NCBI GenBank assembly: GCA_016946835.1
Contig: JACVTC010000033.1
Location: forward strand, 430,001-475,000
Direction of reading: 5' to 3'
DNA length: 45,000 nucleotides
DNA from: Neocallimastix lanati (nom. inval.)
Taxonomy: Eukaryota > Neocallimastigomycota > Neocallimastigomycetes > Neocallimastigales > Neocallimastigaceae
Part shown: in pieces, positions 12,997 to 26,889 of the stretch
Position numbering within the stretch: the first letter of the stretch is position 1
Layout of the letters: each line of letters opens with the position of its first letter
Made by a program: the position numbers and the translations under genes
Notes under the pieces: model-generated
What the model was told of the DNA's origin: nothing
Databases searched by the model: none
What the model saw: the letters and a program-made list of their open reading frames with translations, nothing else

Positions 12997-15958
12997 ATAT
13001 ATATATGAAATACAAATATTAGATGTAAATAATAATTATTATGATTTTTATTATTATTATTATTAATTTATAGAAATAAACTTTTTAAAAAAGTTTATTA
13101 AAATATATTTTCCATTACATCTTTAATTGTATTATTGTTTTAATATTTTATTATGCTTTTCGATTATTTTAATAAAATTTTTTTATTATATTATTAAAAT
13201 TTGGATAACAAAAGTATTATTTTTATAAATTTTATTATTATTGAAAGTATTAAATTATCTCTAATGTTAATCAATAAATATATTAATAAATAAAAATTAT
13301 AAATAATATAACAGTTTTTTCTCTATACATAAATAATTTTTTTTACATAAATAATTTTTAAATAATATTTATTTATATAATTAAAATATTATTAATAAAA
13401 AATAATAATAATTAAAATAATACTAATAAAAAATAATAATAATGATTAAAATAATATAATAACAATAATAATAAAAATAATAAAATAAAAATAATAATAA
13501 TAAAACAATAATAATAATTGTATAAATTATTGCAAGACAAAATATATATATTAAACTGAAATATATATACAAAATAGCTTAGTTCATATTAATTAGAATG
13601 AAAATTTTATTCTAATAACAATAATTTAATTATTAAAAGTTATATAATTATTTTATTTTATTACTTTGATTAATTTCAAGTTCTATATATATAATTCATT
13701 TTATTATTATCTTTTAACAAATCAATAATAGAATTTCTGGTTTTACAATTATTGATTTATTAAAGTTTTTTCTTATTCATAATCTTTTGAATTTATATAG
13801 CAATCGAATAAAAGATAATGAGTTTCGTGTTGTCAAATTTTCATTATTTAAGATAATCTTTTCAGAGTGTTTAAATGAAAAATAAAATATTAATAATTAA
13901 ATCTTTATTAATTATAATTTTATGTAATTTAATAATATAAAATAATTAATATTATTCATTATAATCTTTAAATTCATTCATTTAATTTGATTCCAGTCTC
14001 AATATTATATAGGATTTTGGAATTTCATTAAGCTATTAAAATCTTGGAATTCTTCAGTTATCCTTTTATTTCAGTAATAATAATAATTATAATAGTTACA
14101 ATAATAATAGCGTTAAAATATAAAAATTAATATATCAATAATTTCATACTACTTTTTTAAGTATTTTATCAATATTATTGATATCCATTTAAATATTTTT
14201 GGTAGAAAGTAATTTCAACCTTTATATAATATTTTGTTTTATTGTTTTAATACTAGGTTTTTTTTTTTTAATAATAAAGTGATAATAAATAAGAAGATAT
14301 TTATGTTACATTCTTTATAAAATTTTTTTTCTCTTTTTTTTTTAAAATATATATATATATACATAACAATTTATAATTTTTTAATTATATTCTTTTAAAT
14401 TAAAAAATTAATGAAATGTATAATTAGAGTGAAATTTAATTTATATAATGAGTAAGATAATTTAAATTTATATAAAAAAAGAATAAGAAATGTAAAGTGT
14501 TTTATAAATAAATAAATAAATAAAATATATATATATATATATTGATATTATATATCATTATAAGATAATGAAATTAAATTTTAAATATACCAATAAAATT
14601 TTTATAATCTGTAGTTTGTATAAGGAATTTAAATAAAAATTATGTATAAATATTACAAATTTAAAAAAGAAATTAGTTTTTAAAAAATAAAAAAAGCTAA
14701 AGATATAATTGAAGAATTTATAAATTAATAAATATTCATTATTATTATATCATTATCATTTTTGTTTAAATATAATAATTTATATTTTAATATTTATAAA
14801 ATATAATCATATATAATTACATCAAACAAAATACGAAATTTGATTAATAAGAATTAAAATAAAAATTAATTAAATTAATTAATTATCGAAAATATAATAA
14901 AATAAAAGAATTTACAATAAACAAGTATATAGAGGTTCCTGGCTTAACTAAATAGAAACATAAATACTTGTAAAGTAAAATTAACAGTTTGGCTCTATGT
15001 CTTGGACAATCCTCTTATCTTAATAATTGTTCATAGAAATCATTGGTAAGATGCAGAGTTTTAATTGTGTCATTAAGGCAAAAATCTTACTAAATAAACC
15101 TTGGATAAGGATTGAGTGCAAGTGCTAAAAATGGAAAAGCTGTTAAACTATATAATAACTTACTATCACATACATATCCCTCTTCTCTCTCCATTTCCAG
15201 TCTAAAAAAAAAAATGTATATTACATAATCAAATCTAAATATTAATTTTATAATTGTAATTAAATCAAAAATATATTTAATTATATCAAAATCACTACTA
15301 ACGATTTTTTATAAAAAAAAAAAAAAAATAAAAAAAAATAATTAAGTCAATTATATTATTTAATTATATCAAAATTACTACTAAAGATTTTTTATAAAAC
15401 AAAAAAAAAAAAAAAAAATTAAAGAAATTTCTACATTAAATATATTATTTTTTTTATATTTTTCTTTTTTATTTTTTTTTTTTTTTTAATATTATTATTT
15501 ATATTGAAAATTTTTTTGAACTATAATTACTATATATATACATTAAATATATCTTTTAATTAATTTAAAAAACTTTAATATTATTTTAAAAGAATGAAAG
15601 AATTTAAATATACAATAAATATATTAAGATAATTAAATAAATATTATATTAACACAAATTTTAATAGTAAAATAAAAAAATTGTATTAATTATAAAAAAT
15701 AATTAATAGAAATTTTTTTAATAAAAAAAGAACCAAAACAAATTTATAAATTTAAAGAGAACAAAATATAAATTAAATATTAAATTATTCTAAAATAAAA
15801 AGAGACATTGAATTAAATATTACTTTATTCAATCATTCAGTAATATTTAATTGTAATTTTTAATTTTATATAAAAAAATTAACTTAATATTAAATTTTAA
15901 TATAACTTATGGAAAAGTATTAAAAAAATTCCGATGAATGTAAAAGTGAAATATAAAA
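12789..15958. other. Divergent intergenic region upstream of the SHANK-like and coiled-coil genes
   Basis: These 3.2 kb have no supported gene and should contain both promoters. They hold T and ATTT runs (12830-12900), a T run at about 12967-12995, AAT-type repeats at 13400-13520, and a perfect 11-bp inverted repeat (aaatcaataat at 13719-13729, attattgattt at 13748-13758). One unusually GC-rich island (14925-15205) is listed separately. Two similar 60-bp segments at 15275-15345 and 15355-15420 (aaaattactactaaagattt type, each followed by an A run) form a local direct duplication. Confidence 0.6.
14925..15205 (-). pseudogene. GC-richer coding-like island, possible gene relic or non-coding RNA
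   Basis: This 280-bp block stands out from its surroundings in composition. On the minus strand, after a T-run and an AG (as at a 3' splice site, near 15204), an open frame contains LTAFPFLALALNPYPRFI and then meets two stops at about 15095. The same frame continues through LHLTNDFYEQLL, one more stop, and then LLILLYKYLCFYLVKPGT. Three stops in one otherwise protein-like frame fit a decayed exon. Plus-strand frames are also partly open, so a structured RNA cannot be excluded. I found no snRNA, tRNA or SRP hallmark. Confidence 0.3.
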
Positions 15959-17576
<1,618 letters not shown>

Positions 17577-17926
17577 AATACAAAATTTTGATGTAATAAA
17601 ATATTTATTATAACTTAATTTATATAATATTTACTTTTAAATATGTTCATATTTTTTATTAAATGAAATAAATAATAAAATTCTCTATCTGATTAGATAA
17701 AACATTATTTTGAAAAATTGAATAGTTTTCAAAATTAATAATAATAATTTTTATAATTATTTACTATTTTATTTAATTTTATAATATATTAACTTAATAT
17801 AATATATTTAATATTTAATCTTAATATATATTGAAAATAAATATATTTAAAATAATTTATTTCATCTTTAATAGAACAAATTTTTGATTTTTTCTTCGAA
17901 ATTAATATAATAATGAAATAAATTTT
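17577..17926. other. Convergent 3' intergenic region
   Basis: These 350 bp lie between the stop codons of the coiled-coil gene and the ILK-like gene. Only AT-rich sequence with aataaa/tttatt-type motifs on both strands is visible, as expected where two transcripts end tail to tail. Confidence 0.6.
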
Positions 17927-20411
17927 TTATAAAAGTAATTTTATTCCTTCTATAATAGAATCAATTTTTGGTCTTTCTTCAAATTTGTTTATCCAACATT
18001 GAGTTAAAATTATATTCTTATTTGTTTTATTTAATATTATCATTAATAAAAAAAATTAATTTTTAATAATATATGTTAATATATTTATATACAATATATA
18101 ATATCTCTATCTTACATAATATACTTACAATATTATCAGGTAAAAATTCTGGTATTACTGGTCTCATATTTTCATTAACAATCTTTAAATACATTCATTT
18201 AAAACAATTAAAATATTTAAATTATTAGAAAATATACATTTATATAATATAAATATATATATATTTGTACCTTATATCCCACAATAAATGAATTCATATC
18301 TGGATAATGATATTGTCTTGTAAATATCTCAAATATTAGCATACCATATGCATATATATCATAATATTCAAAACTATAATTTGGAGGAAGCTTTTTATCT
18401 TTCAATATTTCTGGAGCAACCCATTCTGGATCCTTGGTCATAACACATAAATCCCTATTTGGATTTGATGTGCAATTAAATATTGATTTATAAAAACCAA
18501 ATTCAGAAAGTTTAATAATATTATTATTATAAACCTTATTTATACAATATACAAATATATACATATGTATAAATATATTAATGTTATTTTTTTTAGTGAA
18601 ATAAACATGAATTTTTTAGTATTAATTTTTTTCTTACTAAAACATTCGAACTTTTTAAATTATAATGATAAATTGGTTCTTTTTGATTGTGAAGGAACTG
18701 TAATGCTATTTTTAATGTTTTATCAGTTAAATTATATATATTATATTATTAAAAAATATTCATTTATTACTATTTAATTAAAAATCGTAATTACCATTTC
18801 CTACATCAATTGCTAACTGAATTGCTAAATCTTTATCAATCATAACTTCTGGATCATGTAAAATTCCTTTAAGTGAACCATTGACTGAATATTCTTGGAT
18901 AATACATACATGTGGAGTAATTAAGCAAGCAGCAAATAATTGACATAAATTGTTATGAACAATTTTTCTTATTAATTTAAATATAATTAATTAATAATAT
19001 AAAAAAGTTATTTACAATTCATAAATATTATATAATGTATAATAATTACCTGATATTTGTAATTTCCTCTTTTAATACCTGAATATCATTATTTGATATA
19101 TTTTGATCTATAACTCTTTTCACAGCAACATTTACACTATTTGCAGTAGCTTCAATTACTTGGAAATTACAATTCATAGAAATAATTTCACCATAACTAA
19201 TTGCTGATGGAGAAAGATCCCATCTAATATTAGCTATTCAATAATATAATTTAATTAATAATTGCAAATTAAATATATTATGATAAAGATTATATATATT
19301 CTACATTTAGCTAAGAAGTGAGCTCTTGAATTTTCAGCTGCTTCTAAGAATGTACGTGCTATTTACATAAAATATAAATATTTAAGTTTAATAATTTTAG
19401 AAAACATAATAATCAATATTTTATTTAATAATATATACCTTCTGCCTGTACAACTTCATCATTATCATTAACAGACAATTCTATAATATAATTATAATTA
19501 GTATTTAATATATCAATTTAATTATAATTTATTAAGTAATATATATATTAATATTTTATTGTTTTTTTTTAAATTATCAAAGTATTACCTTTTATTCTTT
19601 CTCGAATTTCATCACTTGTTCTATCTAATGGAACTTTTAAATATTTATTGGCTATTGAAACAATTGCATTATTCAGAACTAAAAATTCAGCAATATCTTT
19701 GTGTCTCCAAAAGCAGGCATAATGTAAAGCTGTATTTCCATGATCATTTGCAGCATTTACTAATTTAAATTAAGATTTAATAATTTTAATATCGGAATTT
19801 TTTTTAACTGTTTATTATAATTTTTTATTAATTTATTTATATATAGTTAATACCTTGAGCTCCATGTGCAATTAACTTTTATAAGTAATATTAATATTAA
19901 TAATATTATAATGATTTAATAAATTACTAAATTTACATTAAAACATTTATATTAATTTTTTATTTCGATACTAAATAGAAAATTATACTTCTTTAACAAT
20001 ATCAAAATATCCTTTCATTGTTGCTAATATTAATGGAGTATCTCCTGAGCAACATTTTGAATCAATAATATCACTATTAAGTTCAGTCTTTTCAAACACA
20101 AATTTTAAAAATTCAATTTTTCCTTATTTATAAAATTAAAATAAATTATTAAATTATCTTATATTTTAATAATTTCATATTAACATAATTTTAATTCATA
20201 CCTTCTTTAGCAATATGATGAAGTATTGAAAATTGCCGAATATCTCTATATTACATTTTTAGTTAATTATTTATTTTTGATATTAATCATAATCATTATA
20301 TTAATTATAATTATTTATTATTAACCTTTCTTCGATTCTTTCTGGATTGTCTTCTAAAATTCTTTTAAAGATTTCCAATTCATTATCTTTAATGGCTTTA
20401 ATTAATTCCAT
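17927..20411 (-). CDS. ILK: Integrin-linked-kinase-like ankyrin pseudokinase
   Basis: Model: complement(join(17927..18016,18129..18182,18271..18534,18638..18705,18795..18967,19050..19233,19305..19358,19439..19480,19589..19759,19854..19875,19989..20122,20202..20245,20326..20411)), 461 residues; animal ILK is about 450. All 12 junctions are in phase. N-terminal ankyrin repeats include SGDTPLILATMKG, LIAHGAQ and NDHGNTALHYACFWRHKD, the last very close to the fourth ILK repeat as I know it. The kinase-like domain spans about 185-461. VAVKR has the beta-3 Lys (K223). There is no glycine loop. HRD is HYN (317-319, catalytic Asp lost), DFG is EFG (337-339), and the APE region reads EWVAPEIL. The C-lobe has NENMRPVIPEF and the RP of ERPKIDSI. 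In animals ILK is a pseudokinase scaffold binding PINCH through the ankyrins and parvin through the kinase fold. That role here is inferred. Confidence 0.88.
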
Positions 20412-20463
20412 TATTTATCAATAATAATTTCTTTATTTTTAATACAATTATTTTATTTTATTT

Positions 20464-20505
<42 letters not shown>

Positions 20506-20940
20506 AAAATATGAAATGAAATTTTAAACATAAATTTATATATAATTTTATTTATAATTAAAATAAATTATTTTAGTTTATTAAATAAAAATCTTAATAT
20601 TATGTTAGAAATAAAGTTTATAATATTTAATATATATAATTCTTTTATTTATTTATTTAGTTAATTATAATTGAAATATATTATGAAAATATGGCTAGAT
20701 CATTATGTACATAATATAAATACATTATAATAGTATAAAATATACATATATATGATATAGAAAAATCTCTAATTACAAAAAATTATAAAAATATTTATAA
20801 ATAAAGTAATCCTAAAATTTCATTCAAATTTTAAAGATTAAAAGTGACTTTATTAAAAATTGAGTGTTGAATAAAAAATAAGAAAAGTTGATAATAAAAT
20901 ATTTAAAATATTTAGTGTTAATACCAAAACCTAAAATATT
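20412..20940. other. ILK-like gene promoter side and left flank of the retrotransposon relic
   Basis: AT-rich DNA with a T run of about 35 at 20468-20502, close to the ILK-like start. A segment at about 20700-20745 (acattataatagtataaaat) resembles 24390-24410 (acattgtagtagtataaaat) beyond the other end of the retrotransposon relic. It could be the remnant of a terminal repeat, but no intact LTR is visible. Confidence 0.4.
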
Positions 20941-23900
20941 TCTGAAATTGATAAAGGAGGCCAGGTTGCCACTAAACACTTATTGACTAGGGACAACTTC
21001 AGGCTATGGAACCAAGAAATAAAACTACTATAAAACTACAATGGACTCATAGAATATATTTCCGGGGAAACTTTCAGGTATGTACGAAAATGCAAAATAC
21101 CAAGAGAAAAAGATAATGAATAATAGAAGTCGAAGATATTGAATAATACTATGTAAAAAAAACTATTACCGAATTAGAAATTAAATCAAAATCGGATACT
21201 AAATTTTACTTACATAATAGTATTTCGAATAATATCAAACTAAGCTTAGACTTTGAAAAAAAAGAATTTCTTCCAAATATTTAAAGTTCTTAAGGGAATG
21301 AATGTCAGAGGGGATAAATAAAGAATTAACGATAGTAGAAAATAATTAGAAAACAAAAGCTATAACCCAGAAAAAGATATTAGTTTACTCATTTCTGATT
21401 TGAATATGCTCTTTAAAGAACTGGATGATCCGAATCATTCTCTATCCAATAAACAAAAATTTAACTATTTATATGCCTCATTTTCAAAGGAATTAGCAGT
21501 ATAAACAAATATATTATAATATTATGGAAAATAGGAATATGTTTTTGATTATTTAAGGAAAGTAGTACCTTGACTAAAATACTTTAATGATTTAAAGGTG
21601 AACCATTACACAAATAAAAACAAAGAAATAAAAATTCAATTATACTTAGCACTAAAATTAAGAGAATAAAAAAATATCAAGGCATTGAAGTGCTAAATTT
21701 GTAATAAACGAGGATATAAGGCTAGAACTAAAAGCAAGGATAATGAATGCCACTTCGCAGACACACTGTTTAAGGATTACAATTTCGTATCAAGATGAAT
21801 CAAAAAACAAAGTAAGCAATCAAATTACTTGTTTGACAATAGAATTAGGAACCACATATCATATGACTAATCAACTCTAAAATCTATATTACTTAAAGCA
21901 TTGTAATAAAATAATAGAGTGGCGAATGGTGATAATATAATAGCAACACATGAAGGAACGTATATAGGCTACGTTAATAAAAACAAAATTACATTAAGGA
22001 ATGTATTATAAAGAAGTTTAATGTTTATCGATAATCTTGTAAGGGTAAATATAAAATTGTCTTTTATAAATGCAATAAAACAAATCTTGTTTCAGTTTAC
22101 AGATCCGAAAGAAATTAAGTTATTTACTACTAGCTCAAATTCATCAAGAGTTTATAAAATTTGGAAATTCAAGAACATGTTCAAATTTAATAAAAATAAA
22201 AAAATAATAACAATGCAATATGTGAATATTATCACTAAATGAAGAAAATATAGACCTTTGTTATAGAAACTTTGGTCTTTTAATATTGATAGCATTAAGG
22301 ATATTTTGGATAAAATAAATATAAAGTGCATGATAAACAAGCCTTATCCAAATTCAGAGAACAAATTAAATGCTCCTTTTTAACTATTTCATATGTATAC
22401 TTTATCAGATCCAGATACATTCATGTATGGAAAGAGACACTTTCTTACCATAGTTGACGACTTATACAAGGTACAATTGGGTCTTCTTCATGATGGAAAA
22501 AGGGGAAGCCTTCTATAACTTTAAGAGATGGAATAGAAGAATAAAGAATGCCTTTGGAAAGAATATAAAATACTTTAGATAATAGAACTGAGTTTATAAA
22601 TAATCATTTTAGAAAACTTTGTATAGACAATAGTATAATACAACAATTTTCAATTCCATATAATCCACAACAGAACGGAAGAGCTAAAAGATTCCAAGAA
22701 AAATTGATTCATAATGTAATAGCAATGCTTAGAGATGGAAGATTGAAACTTATGTTCTGGGAGGATACTGTTAGAAGGGCAAATTACATCTATAACAGTT
22801 TACCAAAATGCAGAAATAAAAATAAAGTACCCTTTGAAGTACTTTATAGCGAAAAAGTAGATTAAAAGAAGTTTAGATGTTTTGGAACATAAAAGAACAC
22901 TTGACATCTAAAGACTCTAAGAATAAAACTCAACAGAAACTCTCTACCTGGAATATTCTTAGGATATGATAATATAAATCCATCTGCATACATTATATAT
23001 GACTACTTTTATCAATTCTTGAAATAGTGGACTTCGAAACAGAGGGTAAAAAAAAAATAACAAAATCATTTAACTCAAGACTACAATGAAAATAAAAATA
23101 ATAATCAAAGTGAGTTTGAAGAACAAAATATTTAAATAATTTAAATCAAAATAATTTTAATCAAAATAATTTAATAATTTAAATTAAAATAATTTAAATA
23201 AAAATAATATTGCTCAAAAATAATTTAAATCAAGATAATTTCAATAATTTAAATAATTTAAATAATTTAAATAATTTAAATAATTTAAATAATTTGCCAC
23301 CAACCAATATAATTGAACCAAATAATTTTTATCCAAATAATTTTAATTCAACTAAAATTTACCTTTTATAAATTATTTAAATCGTCCCATTTACAATCGA
23401 GGATTTCAAAATTTAAATGATTTCAATAATTTAAAATATTTATATAAAAAATAATTATATTCAAAATAAGAATTATAATTATCCTCTGAGTGAATATGAT
23501 GGTTAATTATATTTTAATAAAAATAATTTAAGTTTAAATTCAAATAATGAATTAAATGATCTAAATAAAAATCTATTTAATGCAATTTTAAACTTGAAAT
23601 TTAATCTAAATAACAAAGTAATTTAGATGGTGAACAAGAAAAAGGTATTTTATGAATAATAACAACAATAACAATAACAATAACAATAAGACAATTTTTC
23701 ACTCGATCAGATATTTTCTTTTCAATTAATGAATAAAATATAGTTAAAATAATTAAATAAAAACTTATGTGGATTCGAATTATGGAGAAGATGAAACAAC
23801 AAGAAGATCAACGACAGATATTATTATATTTATAGGAACAGGACCTGTTGGTTGACACTCAAAACATCAACATATTGTGTCTTCACCAACTGCTGAAGTG

Positions 23901-24218
23901 AATATTATACACTAGGTGAATGCTCAAATCAATATGTATGGTATAAAAACATTTTAAATGTGTTAGGAAAAAATTGTCAATGTATCAATATAAGTATTGA
24001 TTATAAAGTCGCTATATATATTGACGAAAATTGAACTATTTAACAAAATACTAGATATATAGTTATCAAATATCATCGTGTTAGGGATCCTATTAAAGAA
24101 AATAAAATTCGTTTGAATTATATAAAATTTTAAGATAATCTTGCAGACAGATTCACAAAATATTTAAATAATAATATTATGAAAAAGTTTAAAGATTCTA
24201 TTATGTATAAAGTTTAAT
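20940..24218 (+). mobile_element. Degenerate Ty1/copia LTR retrotransposon
   Basis: Recognisable pieces in copia order (Gag, protease, integrase, RNase H), with many stops and frameshifts. Gag start at about 20983: LTRDNFRLWNQEIKLL. Zinc-knuckle remnant at about 21690 (KC-stop-ICNKRGYKA). Protease region at about 21845, GTTYHMTN, with the usual DSG changed. Integrase at about 22440-22865: TIVDD, then a 95-codon stop-free stretch from 22576 with NRTEFINN and SIPYNPQQNG; the usual catalytic Glu after NG-x-A is Lys. Most reverse transcriptase is missing; an Asn-rich AATTTAAAT expansion sits there. The RNase H end (23790-24218) reads TAEVNI/EYYTLGECSN, KYHRVRDP and NLADRFTKYL. The element is less AT-rich than the host DNA. 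It cannot encode functional proteins. Exact ends and LTRs are uncertain. Confidence 0.9.
23095..23300 (+). repeat. Hexamer/9-mer (TTTAAATAA)n expansion inside the retrotransposon relic
   Basis: Repeats of aatttaaat and aataattta, including five head-to-tail ataatttaa units at 23245-23295. They lie between the integrase and RNase H remnants, where reverse transcriptase would normally be. Confidence 0.8.
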
Positions 24219-24646
24219 ATTCTAAATTGAAATGTTGTATAAATATGGCTATAAAAATAAAAAAAGGAATATTAATATAAATGGACAGAATAATCCTCAA
24301 CAAAGAAACTATAAAATCTGGAGTAATTTAATAATGGGTGAATTGGAGGAAGCTAACCTTGAACATGCAGTTACTCAGACAATATACATTGTAGTAGTAT
24401 AAAATGTGCATGTAATAATTTAATTAAATATATAATATATAAATCTTAATTAAAAAAAATGAAAAAATTAATAAAGTAATTACATTCATACTATAAAAAA
24501 TGATTATCAATAATCAAGTTTATAAAAAATAATATTGAAATAAATTTTATTATTTTTATTTAATTACATATCATTAAATTATAATTATTTAATTATCTAT
24601 TTTAGAATAATAGCTATACTTATTATTATTATTATTATTATTATTA

Positions 24647-24716
<70 letters not shown>

Positions 24717-24805
24717 TTATTATTATAATGATTTATCAAAATCATAAATTATCTTCCAGAAATATTTAATATTATATATTATTATTACTATTATTATTAT
24801 TATTA
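24219..24805. other. Right flank of the retrotransposon relic and 3' flank of the CPSF-A-like gene
   Basis: This holds tgttgtataaatatggctat at 24233, an A-rich purine tract (aaaaaaagga at about 24262) and a GC-richer patch to about 24415, possibly part of a decayed LTR. ATT microsatellites follow at 24615-24726 and 24777-24811. A duplicate of the gene's last codons lies at 24727-24776 (listed separately). Confidence 0.5.
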
Positions 24806-24862
24806 TTATATTAATGATTTATCAAAATCATAAATTATCTTCCAGAAATATTCAACATTATA
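24727..24862 (-). repeat. Duplication of the last coding segment of the CPSF-A-like gene
   Basis: About 50 bp beginning aatgatttatcaaaatcata occur at 24727-24776 and again at 24813-24862, differing at only a few positions near the end. The second copy contains the final codons of the CPSF-A-like gene (FWKIIYDFDKSLI). The first lies past its stop. Both follow ATT microsatellites, so slippage or unequal exchange between the arrays probably produced the extra copy. Confidence 0.9.
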
Positions 24863-26845
24863 TTCTATATTAATTTTATTATCATTTTGGGATTTCCATA
24901 ATTCGTTGAAGGTGTTTACTATTTCAATTTGTTCTGATTGATCTAATAAAAGAAATTGTTTTAACATATCACCATTAATAACATTATGTGAAATTCTATT
25001 TTTAGATATATATTTGTCGAAATCGTTTCCTATCATATTTTAAAATTATATTTAGTAAATTATACTAATGAAAAAATCGCATCAATTATAATTTTTAATT
25101 ATTATTACCTAATAATGGCTTTGACGATTTATGCATTCCCATTATTAATTGCAGAATCATAAATTGTTTATATAATAAGTCGGGTATTTGAATTATCTTA
25201 ATAATAGCACCAAGAATAGAAAGTCCATATATTATTGAAAAATTCTTATAATTCCTAACTTCTTCTTCAGAGGTACAACCTGTATTAAAATATGTATTTA
25301 ATTGATTGTTCTCTAAATCCTTTTGAATAAATTTCATTACTGGTTCACCAAAGAAAAAATTAAAATCTTCATGTAATGAATAACGCTTTCCTTCTATAAA
25401 TTTATTATAATTATTTTATTATTACATTACTATTTCGATAATAATTTTATATATTATTATTTATAATTTAATTAATAAAAACCTTTATTTGATAAACCAA
25501 AAACCGAACCATATCTATCTGCCACATATATTGAATCTTTTGACGTTACTAAGCAAGAACCAACTAATTTTGATATTTCATCACTAATAAAATATAATAT
25601 ATTAAATTTTAAAAATAATAATTTATTATAATTAAATAATAAAAACAACTATATATATATATATATATTAATAAATACCTTTTTTTAAATTTCAATACTT
25701 TTTTTAGATGATTGAATTCATATAAAGAAACTGATTCATTAACTTGACCTACATATATATAATTTTCATAAACATTTAGAGTAGTTATCTTCCATCTTGT
25801 TTTGATACTATTACTTATTATTGGACTATTATTAATTTAAATATATAAATGAATCATTTAATTAATTTAATATTAAAAGAAATTAATAACTATATATATA
25901 TATATTTATTGATTTATTTACTAATTTATTTATTTATTTATTTATTTATATTCATTATTTTTTTAGTTATTTAATTATTTTTTTTTACTTATTTATTTTT
26001 ACTTACGTTTTTGTTGAAGAGTTAATTTTAATAAGATAAAGAGTTTTATCGCTTGAAATCAGTAAATATCTAAAATTATTAAATGATTTAATACATTATT
26101 TTATAAATACTTATTTAATTTCTTTTATTATATAAAAATTTTCTTTTTGGTTTTGTTATAAATTTTATATATAAAATTTACTTCTTTAACAATGTATGTA
26201 TACAACTAGCTTTTCCTGGTATCTTGATTTCTCCTTTTTTTTTTAATAACTATATTTAAAACAAAATAAAATAAAATAAAATAAAATAAAATAAAATAAA
26301 ATAAAATAAAATAAAATAAAATAAAATAAATAGTAGAATATTAAATATAAAATACAGATTGAATAAAATAAAATAAAATAAAATAAATAGTAGAATATTA
26401 AATATAAAGTACAGATTGAATAAAATAAAATAAAATAAAATAAAATTTTCATATAAACATACCATTTGATTGTTTGAATTCATTTTCAATTCTTCATCTA
26501 TAAATTCTTTATTTTTTAATTTCGTTTTTTTTAAATTATATACTGAAACACACGATTCATTAATATTTGAGTTCCATATACTTATGCATATGTAACTTTT
26601 GTCATCCTTTATATTCCATTCTTTATAATATATATATATATATTAATATTTCTATGTTTATAATCAAATATTCTTAAAATTATTATAATTACCCGCTAAC
26701 TGAGTACAAATTTCATATTTATCATTATAGCTTTCACTGAAATATACTTTTCCACTTTATATTTATTTAAAAGATTAATATTAAAAAATAAATAATAATA
26801 AAAAAAAAAAAAAAATAAAAGTAAAAAATAAATAAAAATAAATAA

Positions 26846-26889
<44 letters not shown>

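Noticed and set aside
18565-19768. Short plus-strand frames over the ILK-like gene
   Set aside because: Antisense to well-supported ILK-like exons, with no start context or splice continuity of their own.
22021-22340. Short plus and minus frames in the copia region
   Set aside because: The plus frame is a stop-free fragment of the decayed polyprotein (protease/pre-integrase region), not a separate gene. The minus frame is its shadow.
26243-26489. Phe/Leu/Tyr-rich frames (FILFYFILFY type)
   Set aside because: Translations of the AAAAT intronic array in the CPSF-A-like gene.
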